Positions 12,869 to 57,129 of a stretch of DNA of 64,000 nt are shown here, piece after piece. The DNA is from Cristatella mucedo (Eukaryota; Bryozoa; Phylactolaemata; Cristatellidae), in assembly GCA_009760855.2 (NCBI GenBank), contig WPIO01000046.1:164501-228500 (forward strand). Direction: 5' to 3'. The notes below the pieces were generated by a model. It had not been told where the DNA came from. It saw nothing but the letters and a program-made list of their open reading frames with translations, and did no database searches. Position 1 is the first letter of the stretch. Every line of letters starts with the position of its first letter. A program made the position numbers and the translations under genes.

Positions 12869-13564
12869 TCTACCCACTGTACCATGGACCATTCTTGAGT
12901 AAACAGATATTGTAGACGTTTGATTTGCCGACTTTAACCTTCAAGTAGTGCAAAGTAAAAGAAAAAGGGGGTCAATGCGAATGTCGGCATGTCGTTGTCG
13001 TCATCGCTCGTGCGCAGCGATGCCTTTTGAGTTGGAAAGCGTAAACGTGGTACGGAGTTTACACCAAATTGCGAACCTGGTGAATGACAAAACAATTTCC
13101 CCACTGAAGGTTTCAACAGTTCTTATAGTTCAATAGTGTCTTCGTTTCTAGTGTCCGTCGCCGCTGAGGAGCCGCCGTTAACTCTTCTTTTGTAAGGATT
13201 TACCCAACCACCATTTCACGGCTCCTGATCATTCAATAGGGCTACGTAAAATGCCCGTCGCAAGCCAAAATCCTAGAGCTTTTTCCTAAAGGTAACTAGG
13301 CGGTTGTTGTTTCAAGCTCATCCCCGACGTTATTTCACCACGATTCACAAACATTAAAACACTCTAGCCTCTAGTTGGCCAATTGATTTTGATACGCATT
13401 ATTTACTTGAGATTTTTCAGACAGTGGTTAAACATGAAAGGAAGCAGTGAGTGACGAATTGACAGATATGCCAAGCAGACAACCAACATCTCACGGTGGG
13501 TACCGGAAGTGTTTGTGCTGTTGATATGGAGAATTTTTGGCAGTGACATTTCGCCAGGGATAAC

Positions 13565-15070
13565 TATAATGTATCTCTGTCTGTAACTCCAAAAAGCCAG
13601 AAAAGACCAGGTGTTACGAAAAAGAGGTTTGTCTATCGCACTCGTAGCTTAAGCGGCTTTCGGTAATCAACAGAGCGGATCTCACAAAACAAAGAGGAAG
13701 TGAGAAGCATAGCTGAGTCAGGAGAGCAGTTGAGGTAGTAACATTTAAGTAGCAGCTCAGGACTGGTGAAAAGGATGAGCCGTAGTCGGCAGCAGAAGAG
13801 TAGTTGTCGTTGCATAAGAATTGTGGAAGCGAGTTCTACATTCTAGGACGTGCAGACCTAAAGCTTCTGTCACCAACGGTCTTTAAGCGGAGGAATGGAA
13901 CAGCTAATTTATTGTCCACACATGACCTGAGAGCACGAGGAGGCTGAAACTGGTGCAGCCGTTCAGCTAGGTACGAAGGATGTATGGATGAGTCATGCCG
14001 TGGTGGGATTTGTGGATCAGCACCAGAACTTCACTTGTATTTGTTGATCAACCGGCAATCACCCTAGCTCTTTTTGGTCAAACCTTTTCAGATTTTCAAG
14101 CTAGCCTTGCAGCCATATTCATAGCCAACTGCAATGGCCTATTGGCTTTTTTCAGTAGCCCAGCCAAAACAGAATTATAATAACCTAGCCGAGACACAAC
14201 TAAAAAGCTAGTTAAGTTTTTGTAAGCCACCTTCGTGAAAGACAGTTCCTAATCTTCGACAGGGATAGGACAAGATGGCTACCTGTGGAAGCAGTCTTCC
14301 CAACGAAGCTTTTAAAATTTAGGCAGCTGTCGAAGACGACAATTAAGTTCCGAGCGCATTGTTGCAGACCAGCATCACCTGTTAGAAGAGCTGAGCCTTC
14401 TAGTCGAGCAACATGCTTGGGTGTCCTGTGACCGGCAGTTCAGTTTCATCATCGTTTAAGGAAATTTGCCGTCATCCAGGATCAAATGTCAGCAAGGTAA
14501 GCATTCAGTTTATCAGTCGCTGCAGCAGATTCTGACGGTAAACAACAAATACGGCTGAGTTTAGCCGGGATAAATGTGATATCCTATTCCACGGTCCTTA
14601 AAATAACGTTTCCCAGAGGTCGAGTATAAACGGTAGTAACCGAGGACGAACCCTTGAGGGACTTCACAGGTGACTGGTCTGGTGGATGAGACCTGACCCT
14701 ACACGACACGGATTGAACACGATCAGAAAAGCAAGACTTAAACCACACCAGAGCCTTGTCTGCCGGACAGGGCAGCGACGTTCCCGTCATCGTTGCTGCA
14801 GGTTGTCATTAGTTACATGTAAAGAGCAGTTTCAGTGAGTGCTGCAGGTAGAACCCTTGACAACTTGGGCATTAGTTTTCAAGGACCTCTTATCTAATCC
14901 ATGCGATCGGTTACACGCTGGCAGATTTGAATGACTTGGGTACGACCTCCTATTCCAGGGAAATATTAAAAATCTTGGTTATAGCTGGGCTAAGTTTGTC
15001 TCGTGAGTGAAGAAAGAGATGACGGTATAGGGTCTTCAATAGACGAGCTGTTTTTACCAGATCTATTAAA
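13565..15070 (-). mobile_element. LINE family 2 (ACATT-tailed), decayed
   Basis: Read on the minus strand, an RT fragment near 14790-14600 (ALVWFKSCFSDRVQSV) is followed by a degraded C-terminal RT region (13800-14170). The family 3' end lies at 13565-13700, the reverse complement of TGTAACTCC and GTATCTC-type sequence. The same end is seen at 26170, 27370, 38600 and 60220. The coding part has many stops. Confidence 0.65.
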
Positions 15071-16140
15071 GGTAGCTACATCGCATGCAAAAACATTAGA
15101 AAATAACTATTCGGACGTTAATATATGAGGAGTGAGACAACGTAGCACTTGTCAGCAAATTGTATACCGCCTTATATAACCCTGTTTGGGTCTGGCTGGT
15201 AGCAAACTAATGTCTTGGCCTAAACTTTCCAGCTCTCCCGACAGCTAATAAACGAGGTTCTTCTAGTTGTCAAAATCAATGAGGTCTCCTCTAATCAGTT
15301 CCGGCAAGTCACATATTTTAGTGTGCAATTCCGAAAACTCTACAAGCAAGTGCAGACAGCAAGATCGGTCGGTATATAACCGTCTGTGGGTAAGGAAATG
15401 GATTACTTGATCAGCTGAAATGCATATTCCTTCTCCAAAACAGCCCGATCATGGAAAAGTAACACATTGAAAAAGGATATCTGCTGCTCCATCATTGTTA
15501 TATCAGAATGTTGCACGGCACTTCCTCCAAAGCCAACCGAAATAGTTCAGTACAAGCTTTCAAGAGGCCAAAAAGGATATTTAGTGCCAGCAAATTACTC
15601 AAATGGACGGGTACATGCCGGTCTACAGAAAGGTTTACTGTTAATAAGCTTACACATCCTGCACGAAAAGCTGCTGATTGAAATAGCACAGCAAGCAAAA
15701 GCTATTTAGGGTAAGTGGGCCAACCGCAATAGTTTGAGAACAGCTCTCTAGTGTCTTCCTATACGATTATCTCCTGTAATTCTGTAACCTCATATACGAG
15801 GTGGGTGCTTTACACCTCACTCCAAGCCCAAGCTGCTTTCACTCGGATACAGTAGGCGCGATCTCTAGCAGCATGAGTACAGTATGTGAATGCTGCTAGC
15901 TAGTATCAAGTAAAACAACAGGCCTAATCATTGCCTACTTTAAAAGCTCCTAATTTATGTACTGCACCCAGGTAATGAGTTCTACTTACATTGGTGGATC
16001 AAGACATCAAGGACTTAATCGGCATGCAACCCAAGAATTACAATATCTAATATTAGTTTATGCAAGACATAACCTTATTATTAAGCTCATACCAAAAGCT
16101 TGCTCAATGGTCTTTGCCAGGAAGAGCAACCTGTACTATA

Positions 16141-17160
16141 TAATAATAATAATGTACTTGATAAAGCGCCCTCATAGAACTTAATCTCTTTTTAAGTGCT
16201 TTACATTTGCTGCAAAGGGAAATGCAATTGAATGGTAAGTAAAATCATGCTTGAAAAACAAACAAAATGAATAACATGGTTAGGGGTGACATGCACAGGG
16301 TCAGCATGCAAATGTGGTTAGTGGCAGGACGCATAAGCACATCAAAGACGAATCACAGGGACCCACTAAATGCTGCCTTAAATAGTTTTTAGGTTCCTTT
16401 CAAATGTGGTCAGGTCAGGGGATGTTCTGACGCAGGTCGGGAGGGAGTTCCAGGCTTTGGGAGCATACGAACTAAATGCACGGTCTCCCAAGGATTTAAG
16501 GTTTGTACGAGGTATTTCTAGACTGTTGGATTCCGAAAAGCGAGTGGTACGATGCTTTGCCTGATGGGGTAGTATATCTGAAAGATAGGCTGGAGCCATA
16601 GAATGAAGGGACCTAAAAGTGAGCGACAAAACCTTGGTCAATCCGTTGCTTGACTGGTAGCCAGTGCAGGTCGGCGAGAAGCTGAGTAATGTGGCACCTG
16701 CGACGCTCACGGCAGACAAGCCTAGCTGCCGAGTTTTGCACCAGCTGCAATCGCCTGATCGCACATGCTGGTAGGCCAGTAAGCAGTGAGTTGCAGAAGT
16801 CACGAATGCATGGACCAACTTAGATGTGGTATCCTTATCTAAACAAGCCCAAATTTTAGCAATATTGTTAAGCTGAAAATAGGCGGATTTGACCGTGGAG
16901 CTGATATGGTCGTCTAACGAGAGGTCGCTTTGAAATATGACACCTAGATTTCGAGCTAATTCGACAGTAGATATACTAGAAGAGCAAATTTTGATCGTCA
17001 ACCATTTCCAATTTCTGAATCACACTGGGTTTGCCCTAACTAGTAAGTTAGTTTTGTCATCGTTTGGTTTAAGAAAATTTGCTGCCATCCACGTGCGGAT
17101 GTCATCAATGCATGCAGCAAGTGAGTTGAGAATTTGAGGTGCTCGAAGGCTGGGAGGGAT
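16141..17160 (-). mobile_element. CR1/L2-like LINE 3' half
   Basis: The element begins on the right near 17160 in the RT domain (the coding region shared with the plus-strand copy at 31085) and runs leftward. An open stretch starts at 17001 with ELARNLGVIFQSDLSLDDH. The 3' UTR and tail lie at 16150-16210, ending in ATTATTATT. One deletion and a frameshift interrupt the frame. It ends only about 140 bp beyond the RPL10 stop codon. Confidence 0.85.
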
Positions 17161-17290
17161 CAAAGCAAAGGTACAACTGAGTGCCATACGTCATGTCATA
17201 CTATTATTGTTTCAACTGTCAACACCAGGTTCAGATGACATTTGCAGCCCATCAAGAAAGCCAATAAATATCTCAGGATGAATAAGTCAT

Positions 17291-17296
17291 TTTATT
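17291..17296 (-). promoter_or_regulatory. Poly(A) signal AATAAA of RPL10
   Basis: The reverse complement reads AATAAA starting four bases after the RPL10 TGA stop. This implies a very short 3' UTR, as is common for ribosomal protein mRNAs. Confidence 0.85.
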
Positions 17297-17299
17297 AAC

Positions 17300-19275
17300 T
17301 CAGGCTGCAGTCTGGGCTTGCTTCCATGCCTCCAGCGGACCACGGTTAGGCTTGTACTGCACATTAGCACCGTCAGCGATCAACAAGCCTTCAGCAAGCT
17401 TCGTCTCAAACTCTTCCTTGTCCCACTTGGTGAAGCCCCACTTTCGAGACACGAAAATCTAAAGAGGAAGCAGTTTAAAAAAATCTTACTGGATACAAAT
17501 TAACATGCACAAGAATAACTAATTTACAGCCTATTAACGTCATCCACAAGCAATTACAGGTGTAAGCACAGTACACCTAGTAAAACAGCAACATTTAGTT
17601 AACACGACTAACAGCAAAAAGACAAACTGAGCTGCGGCTTGGCTACAAGGCACACACTAGTCCCAGTTAGTACCTAGCCGAGGCTAGCTTTAAATAAGCC
17701 CAAGTCGGTATCACAGATCAAGACCAAGACAGTGGGGCCATAAAGCAGTATCCAACCTAGGACGATGGTTTACTGTCTTACAAGGCAGTGCAGTCTCGAA
17801 GACAGTTCGATATCTTCAAGGAAAATTATGCACAGCAAGTAGCAAATGAAGTTGAAGTGAATAAAACAAGGCTTAATATCTGGTAATGGTCAGGACGTGG
17901 TTTACAAGACAGGCTACTTAAAGGCTCCATGCATCACAAAAAGGGCCATAACACATCAAAAGTTAGATCACAATATTATCTAAACGGCTAGATAGGACAC
18001 ACGAGTGCTCTGTTAGCACCAACATCTCGGGTATCCCGCTATAGATAGCTAATACAAGCTACAATGTAACCGCAGTAGATTCCTACCAAAAAGCCAAGCA
18101 CGGCAGTAGATTTATCACATGTGCACGGTATCAATTCATCAGCATGCTTCACGCGTGCTGTTACTTAAGTGACAGGTGTATGCCACCATGAAAAAGAGCC
18201 TTTGAAAACAGTATATCGCACATTTCATGCACGAGAGCTAGGCATACAAGGAGAACAGCTAAACACGAACCTAGAAGCAACCACTATTCCAGCAGTCAAA
18301 AAGCGTCAGATCGGACAAGGTTATGCAATACTCACTCAACAAACTATGGGACATGATTGTAAATTAAAAAAAAATCGTCTGGTTTTTTTTGGGAATGCAC
18401 ATGACTTACTACGACGAACTTACGAAGCAGTGGGTCGGGCAATGCCGGCCAATCCATTTTAATGCAGCTTCATTTCATGAGCTGTAACTTAGGCCTACGG
18501 ATTTGACCCAGTTCATACCTTTTGTCGGCCGGGGAATTTGAACTTGGCTCGACGCAGCGATTCAATCACTTGTTGCTTGCTAGCCTCTTTAGCTCGAACC
18601 GAGATTATAGGTTGTCCGATGTCGACACGTGCCACAGTCCCTTGTGGTTTACCAAAGGCTCCTCGCATGCCAGTCTGCAGTCTGATCAAGAGGATCACGT
18701 GTAAGGGTCACTACCAGCAATCTAATAACTAAAGCACATTATGTGGCATGCGAGGACTTACCTATCAGCTCCAGCGCACGACAACATTTTGTTAATTCGA
18801 ATGACATGGAACGGGTGCACTCGCATTCTGATGTGGAAAGCATCCTTTCCAATGAACTTCACGAGGTATTTGTTGCAGCAAATACGGCTAGCTTCCAGCG
18901 CCTCAGACGACAGCTGCTCATATTCATCCGATACTAAATGGACGCACAGAGGGAATTCTTGAACCGTGGCCTTCTTGCGGCCCAAATCGTAGATCCTGAT
19001 CTTGGGATCTAAAAGATGTAAGGGCTTGCGGTTACACAACAAACTGGATACAGATACACGCCAGTAAATCATGAGCTCACTGCAATGCAACGACAGTACC
19101 TGGCACACCACGACAGAAACGGGACTTCGGGTAAGGCTTATTTTTGCAGTACCGGTAGCTGCAAAGATTACCAAAAAATCCGATTGACCGTCGTACTCAC
19201 AAGGCTAATCGCAGTCAACAAAGGCGAAAGAGAAAGACGCGCAAAGCCTTACCACCGGGCCGGCCGACGTCCCAT
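17300..19275 (-). CDS. RPL10: Ribosomal protein L10 (uL16), 60S subunit
   Basis: RPL10 is a large-subunit ribosomal protein; uL16 joins late in 60S maturation and its loop approaches the peptidyl-transferase centre. Coding exons on the minus strand are 19275-19253, 19158-19100, 19008-18762, 18681-18519 and 17458-17300. All introns are GT-AG and phases match. The 217 codons including the stop give 216 aa, against 214 in human. Landmarks are the N-terminus [18 protein letters not shown], then [58 protein letters not shown] and the C-terminal RGPLEAWK. The first three introns are only 80-94 nt; the last is about 1.06 kb. ATG at 19275 matches the universal start. The protein is intact and evidently functional. 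Ribosomal protein introns often host snoRNAs, but I could not prove one here. Confidence 0.97.
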
Positions 19276-19450
19276 TTTGGACCTAAACAAAAATTCGGCG
19301 GCCTTTGGCAGCGCAAATACAACAAAAAATAATCACAGTAGCTGCTAAAGCGTCGATATTCTACAGAACAGCCAACGCGCTAAAGTTGATTCCACGATGA
19401 CGCGCGATCTTCATTTCTAAAATTCCCGAAGCCTCCATTACGGTACTCAC

Positions 19451-19466
19451 CTTTCTTGAAAGAGGC
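19451..19466 (-). promoter_or_regulatory. Probable RPL10 leader exon with 5' TOP motif
   Basis: On the minus strand, a pyrimidine run CCTCTTTC (19465-19458) is followed by AAGAAAG and a consensus donor GTGAGT (19450). A matching acceptor (TTTGTTTAG, AG at 19284-19283) lies seven bases upstream of the RPL10 ATG. This would be a short leader exon plus a 168-nt 5' UTR intron, with a transcript beginning in a terminal oligopyrimidine tract. The sequence is seen; the transcription start is inferred. Confidence 0.5.
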
Positions 19467-20500
19467 TGCTTCCGGGGAGGTGTGTGCTGTGCAAGAGAGC
19501 TCGATGATAGCCGACGGTTACAAATTGCCAATTCCATAGCTGTAGTAACCAACAGCACTTATATAATATAATACATGTAATTTACAAATATATGATTAAA
19601 TATGCATTTAGCGCAAACTCCTTGTTCACACTTTGGCCGCTCACTCACGTGACCTGTTAACCTCCCACAGCCATGCCCACCCCTTTTGTATACATTCGAG
19701 GATAATGAAATGAATGGTACGTATACTTTCTTTTAAAATGCCTGATTTGGCCAGTTAATGGGCTTCTATAGAAGAAGATCGAAGTAGTTTCCCGTGTGCC
19801 AGGGTTGTGCACCGTTGATTTGCTCCAGCCCGGCGTTTTTATAACAGACCGCTGCCGCGGAGTCCTGCCATACCATCGTGAGCGTTGGCTAAGACTATTT
19901 GTAAACGAGCACCGATTTACCGCAAGCATAGTTGTGCAACCTTGTGCATAGTTTTGCGTTCTACATGCACAAGGATAGGCATAGTAGGCCATTTTTATGA
20001 GCTAACTTCGCCGCCACTCTCACAGCAGTACAAAATGTTAGTGTCGCCGGCAGTCTGCCGCCTGACTGACTATCGGCCTTAACGCTGCTTCGGGATGGCC
20101 CATGCTGCTCGGGGCGGGAAAGAAAACAGGGCCACCTTGCGCTATTTCTTTAGAATAGGGCGCCATGCTTTTAAAAGTGCATTTTAGGTGATCGGTGGTA
20201 TATATTGGCCGAGCTTTACCGAGACATACCCAAATGGGAATATCGGTTGCTTGAATATCTCCTCGCCCATAAGTGACGCGAGTGACGTGAACTGACTCGT
20301 CGCCGGTCGTATGGCGGTAACTGTTTGACCGTGGCCGTATATCTTTGCGTTGCACAAGGTGACTAATCGGTATCACCAACTCGTTACACCACACTATCCG
20401 GTATCGTTCGACGCTTGCCACCCGTCAGAGTCTCGGGCTGGGGAGGAGGAGGAGGGGAGGCTGGCCCCATCGCCGGGCCGGCATTGAGCACATTGTCCGC

Positions 20501-51821
<31,321 letters not shown>

Positions 51822-54800
51822 CCGCAGAGGCCACCTCGAGGCTCCGTGAAGAAGACGTGACACTGCGCTCTCTTGCGTTCGGTCTCCGACCCCGACGGCA
51901 CCAGCCGATCCTAAGTCACTGCTTTGGAGTCGCTGCTGCCACCCCTGCCCGCCCCCATGTGAGGCCTTCGGCAGCCACTGGCGGCTGGCGGCCAGACTCT
52001 GCACGTGCATCCCCGGCGCTGCTCGCTCGTGCTTGTTTTTAGTGGTGCTTCACTGCCTGCTCAATGGCGGTCCCCCCCCCCCCACTGGCCGTTGTCCGCG
52101 GGATGAGGAGGCTGCGTCTGCCGGCCTTCTCTTTGTTTCTCACGGCGAACGCCACTCCGCTCATGTCAGCAAAGGGCGATTCCTACGATTTGATGGCAGG
52201 TCCCATGGCTGCTACGATTTGTTGGCATGGCCCACGTCCGGTTGCCGCCGAATATTGTTGGGGGGCGGAAGCCACCATGCAGGCAGCTCATGTACCGAGA
52301 CCACATTCTGTTGTCTGCTGTTGTGGTGATGAGCATGAATTATCATAGTACAGTGTCTCGAGTCGATATTTACACGGCAGACGGTGGCATTGAATAATTG
52401 CTTTCCCCCTGTACCCCCTGTATCGGCAGACTGTGCTGTTGTTATTACTCTGTTTTAGGCGTTGGCTTCCGCATCATAAGTCCAGTCTGCCCACTGGCAT
52501 CTTGCTGCTTGCATGAGTGGCACTTGGTGGGCACAGAGCCAAGGCAGAGGGCTGCTTACGCAGACGAATAATGACATGACATTTACGTGCTATGTTACCT
52601 TTTACATTCGATTAACTTATACTCAACTCTGGCTCATGTAGTCTGTTGCTTATATGGCCTGCACCTGAGATGCCAAGCATTGTTTTGCCATGCCTGTTGC
52701 TCTTGGTAAAAGCAAAAGTGTCATGAACTACGTCATCAACGATTTATTCTATGCATACATTGTAACGATTTTGTAAGATCCTTTTTATTGGCATCGTTAC
52801 TACCCTGAGTAACTTGCCATGAATATACCCTTCGTCGATGGCTTTGCAAAAGTTGGCCTCTGAACGAGTCATTATCTGATACGGACAAACAGTGGGGCAC
52901 ACGGCTTGTCGAAGGCAAAGGAGGGTGCGGCTTGAACTTTCGATGCAGATGCATGTACTAGCAACGAAGAAGTCAGCTTACCGTGAACGGCTTTGTCATC
53001 CAAGGCCTAGCATGCCCTGCTGTGCACTTGTTACGACTGCACGTGTAACCACGGTTAGGTACTGAGGTTGTAGCATCCAACACTTAAGAGTACAAGTGCT
53101 TGCTATGCCGTTGCTTTGTATGACGATGCACCAATTCCCGGTAAGAGAACTGGAGCAATGTGCATTATATTCTCAGCTAGAGAATAGAGCTCTGGGTGTT
53201 CGAAACTCCCACCCGGCCAAGGATAGACTTCGGTGGAGCGACAGTGAAAGCCGCAGGCGGGTTTTGCAGAGGCCCCTGGAGCCTGAACTGATGCTGCTAG
53301 TCGCGACCGCTAGCTGTTCTGGCCCTTTGTCTCGGTGGGTAACGCCCAGCCATTGAAGAAAGTGACTTCATATGAGGTCGGTATTTCCCGTAATAGAATC
53401 CGGTAGATCAAGCCAGGTCAGTGTGTTAATCATGGCGATTTTCGTGAAGTGCCTCCAAATAAGACTGTGGTGACATTGTGCTCCTGCTGAAAAAGCTCAG
53501 TTAAATCTTACCCGTTCTTGGCAACTCGATCTAGCGAATGCCGAAGATCTCAAGACAACGATGGCTTTGCAATTGAAGAGAAATTCGCCTAAAAAGGCTC
53601 TGAGCGGCGACTGACTGAGTTTTGCGTGCAACCACCGCACCAAACACCCGGGGGATTCCGGGGTGAGGACATGCTTGGCTAGCCGTGAAACACGCCCGCC
53701 TCTCAAGTTCGGCGTTAAATCAGCTGTCCCAATCGGCATTCTTTGTAATGCCGAACCCCGGCGAGGAGACGACGGTGGGCGGGCGTCAGCACTGCTGAAG
53801 CGCATCTCCCTCACCCGACAGGCGATTCTGAGCGCGAGTGCCCAATAAGTAGGTCGAACCGCCTAGAGCGTTTCAGTCGAGATCCTCCCTATTGTTACCT
53901 TGAGAGTCGCGAGTTCGTTGTGGTGCGCTGAATCGAGTCGAAAACCGCTATTCACCGGGGAGTTTACCGAACTCTATTAACAGGCACACAATCTCTAGTT
54001 CGGCAATATCGCCATACTCCTAGAAAGCTCTTGCAAAGACAAATGCTTTAACGGGGGATACCTCCCCGTACTTATGTGACCTGCGTCTATGCTGGGGCGA
54101 GACCCACATAGACGGAGGGCCATAACAACAAAGTACGCGATTAGCGATGTCAGCTAAGGCTTGCAGGGCCTCCGGAAAAAGTGCTGATGCCCCGATTCCT
54201 CAGAATCTAGCTACTGACCGGAGAACTAAGCTTTCGCTGTTCTTCCCTTACTCGAAGGCAGGTAAACTTAGGTGTGTTTCTCTAAGCAAAAACAATTCCT
54301 CCCTCCACTTCACAGCACTAAATTCCTACGCCGGGATCACGGGCACATATGCACACATACAAACACAAAATGCCAGCCACTGGCGCTATACGAACGTACT
54401 CGGCGTCGTCTACAGAGTTCTCCTGACCTGACGCAGGCTCTCGCTGCCCCGTAGTCGCCGATCGCTGGCGCGAACGTCCAACCACCTCCCTCGTTCTGAT
54501 AGGAACGAGTCTGGCAGCTGGCGGCGGTCGCGAGCGAGTGTCGCCCTACCCTAAAAGCAAGCCGGGACAATAGGGTCGACAGGCCGAGCCGCCATCAATC
54601 AGCTTTATTATCGTACCGCAGCTGATGCCCTCTTGCTCACTGCTCGAGGACGGCTCTTTTTCGCCGAGCTGTTCCTGCGCGCCCTGAAATTAAGCCCAAC
54701 TGGCATTATGCTACAACCCTGTTGTCTGCCGCTGTTCTATCCCAGCTACTCGACACCGACTATGCTGTTCTGCTTTGCCGATTCCTGAGCATCAAGGAAG

Positions 54801-55100
54801 CTAGCAATCTCTCTGCACGTGTAAAGCATTCAATTTTCGAGCAGCCAGCCAGCTCTCCCCGGGCGCCTGGTTGCGGGACCACCTGAGAGCAGCCGGCGCC
54901 GAATGTGATCGAACACAGTTGGGCGACCGTTGAGCAAAAGCAGGTAAAAGAGGTAATAGAACGCCGCAGTAGTATACACGCGCCTTTATTACCATGTGAA
55001 TCACTCCAGCCTTGACCCTCCCAATGTACTGATGTAACGTCACAGCTAAAACACTAATCTTACTGTACAAGAAGAGAACTACACGAAAAGCCTAGACATC
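51822..55100. other. 3' flank of SNX29; no recognised gene
   Basis: SNX29 3' UTR and then about 3 kb of mixed-composition sequence. I could not find a convincing AATAAA close to the stop. GC-rich stretches at 53200-53900 and 54440-54900 hold several chance ORFs (for example minus 53497-53814) without family resemblance. A segment at 54625-54715 has a diverged relative at 59240-59320. Confidence 0.45.
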
Positions 55101-55135
55101 GAACGAACGTCCCGCAACGAAATCCCCGCTCTCAC

Positions 55136-55688
55136 CTTGCCGCTCCCGGTTCTCCGGGTAAATCCCTGAACCCCTACGCAATAGCCGGCACATACCACAT
55201 CGATCACTCGCTCAACGCAGGCTGGCAGCATGCAAGTGCGATTAAGGAGCGTCCCAGGCAGTCCGCCGTAGATGCCTGGATAGAGAGCCGCTCCATCAGC
55301 AGAAACACAAAAGTACAACAACTTCTCCCACTCTGCTTTTCCCCTAAAGATGGCATGAGAATTTAGTGAGTCACAGTCGCGCAGCCAAACCGGAGGCTTG
55401 GCTGCTAGCATGTGGATCGGGTTGTTTCGATACCTCATTGCTCAGTTGGTCCAGATCCATGGCAGTAGATAGTGATCGGCTGTTGGTCTCGATCGAGTGA
55501 ACAGCTGGAGGAGCCGATTCGGGTAGCACGTAGACAATGCTAGGCAAAGTATCTACAACGCTGGTTTTGCTGTCGTCATTATTGTCCTGATTACCGCTAA
55601 GTGCATGTTCTCCGTCACTCCGCCGTTTCCATTCTTTAAAGCAAAACAGGTAGTCACAGTGTGCAACAAAAGGTCTCTCCTTCCATGT
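55136..55688 (-). other. Possible exons of an unidentified minus-strand gene
   Basis: Two stretches look like spliced coding DNA. 55688-55434 is exactly 85 codons without a stop, entered by a strong acceptor (TTTTCTAATTAG) and left by a donor (GAG|GTATCG). It begins TWKERPFVAHCDYLFCF and is Ser/Asp-rich later. A second frame, with ATG at 55438 and running to a donor at 55136 (GGCAAG|GTGAGAG), contains LLYFCVSADGAALYPGIYGG. The two cannot be joined simply because the phases disagree, so they may be alternative or separate genes. I recognise no family. Confidence 0.3.
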
Positions 55689-56003
55689 CTAATTAGAAAA
55701 GGAAATGTCACTGACCATACGTTTTTTTTTAGCAAAAACGGCTTTATTCCAAAGCGACACAGATAGCTCTATTCTCAAGACTGCTCGCACCATCAATGCA
55801 CCCATCTGTTCCATCCCCGTCCGCGTTGCAACTCCCCTCGCCAAGGTCGTGTAGCTGCTAACCGAGTGGCCCCAAGCCACTCAGCGGCACACCCATCCGG
55901 TGAACCGCCGAGAGTCGGCCCCTCACACGGCCAAAGAACCGGCCGGCAGCCAAGAGGATAAAAATCGCTGCCGAAGTATCTAACTACACGTTTAACAACT
56001 TAC

Positions 56004-56292
56004 GAGCCTTGCCAGTGTGGTTGAAGTTTAGCTCTGAGACCAGTTGATTTTCGACAATGCTGCAGCAACACTTTATCAACTCTTTAAAAGGCACAAATTG
56101 AACTGTCCTGTCTTTTTTCACTCTTTCGCCTACATTTTCAAGTTCCTGGCAACTGCGTCGCACGCCTGTTGGATATGGGTTTGTGCATTCATCGAAGCTA
56201 GTAACTGTGGCTGGTGAGGTATCCGACCAGTCCGGACAATGCAAATCTCGCCAACGTTGCATCACAAGGGATTTTAGGTGTACTGAGTCCAA
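56004..56292 (-). other. Possible coding exon, unidentified
   Basis: A minus-strand frame containing QRWRDLHCPDWSDTSPATV and CCCSIVENQLVSELNFNHTG is open for about 96 codons and closes at a consensus donor (GGCTC|GTAAGT, donor at 56003). Composition is protein-like and not repetitive. It lies upstream of the exons at 55.1-55.7 kb on the same strand, but its phase does not fit the next one directly. Between them, 55850-55745 reads as a short open stretch ending in a TAA embedded in AATAAA. Confidence 0.3.
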
Positions 56293-57024
56293 ATACTACT
56301 TAGTATGGAGACAACTGAATCGTAACGTGTCTCGAGGTGTTATGCAAATAATGCATATGGAACACACATATACCAGCTCTGTTGGTCTGGATGAAGAAGG
56401 TCGGAGCGGGGCGGCAAGAGCTCAATTGCAGCGCTCGACACCCCCATTACTGGCCGGACGTGCAACGTTAACGCGTATTTTTTCAATGTGACATAATTCG
56501 AGTACCGTCTGCGAAGAGCAGTCTTGTTGCCGAGTCCACAGAAATTCCGGACAACATAGCTTGGAACCGCACACACAAGGCTTTCTTTTGTCGAGCTCCG
56601 AACGCAGATAAGTGCACTACACTACGGCGGCAATGAATTGGATCCGCTTGGGCCACTGCCAGCCGGATGTTTCGGTCGTATGGGAAGGCGGCTCTCCTCT
56701 GCGGTTCATGGGCTGGATGTGCCACAGAGGGGCTTGGGGCGCTGTGTCAGTTGCATGATCTTGTTACGACGCTGACTCGGGGAAGAGCTGCTGTGCGCAA
56801 TCGCTCTGAGAATGGAATAAATGCCCGCTAAAGCGTCATGGTGTTCGTGTGCCGTGGCTGGTACGGGCGGCGGTGCAACATTTTCTTTTCTCACTACATT
56901 AAGTCTAATCAGGATCAGGATAATAAACTTATTTGACATCTTGGAGTGAGAATTCACACTTCAAAGTAGCAGCGGTGACGTGATGAGGGGCCGGGCTTAG
57001 AGTATCGGCAAAAAACATTTGCCT

Positions 57025-57125
57025 TGATACTAATAATAACACATTTGATATAGCACCCTCCGAGAACTCAATCTCTTTCTAGGCAATTAAAATTTAATGC
57101 AAATGGAAGCACGTTGGAATGGTTA
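57025..57125 (-). mobile_element. LINE 3' tail remnant
   Basis: AATAATAACACATTTGATAT, then CACCCTCCGAGAACTCAATC and TCTTTCTAGGCAATT: the reversed CR1/L2-like tail. It meets the gypsy relic at its right end. Confidence 0.7.
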
Positions 57126-57129
57126 GTGG

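Noticed and set aside
18169-18462. 97-codon plus-strand ORF in the last RPL10 intron
   Set aside because: It lies antisense within an intron and has no recognisable domain. A snoRNA in this intron is plausible from other animals, but I could not demonstrate boxes and a guide.
53497-53814. 105-codon minus-strand ORF rich in Arg, Pro and Ser
   Set aside because: GC-rich region in which several frames stay open at once. I could not connect it to other exons or a known protein.
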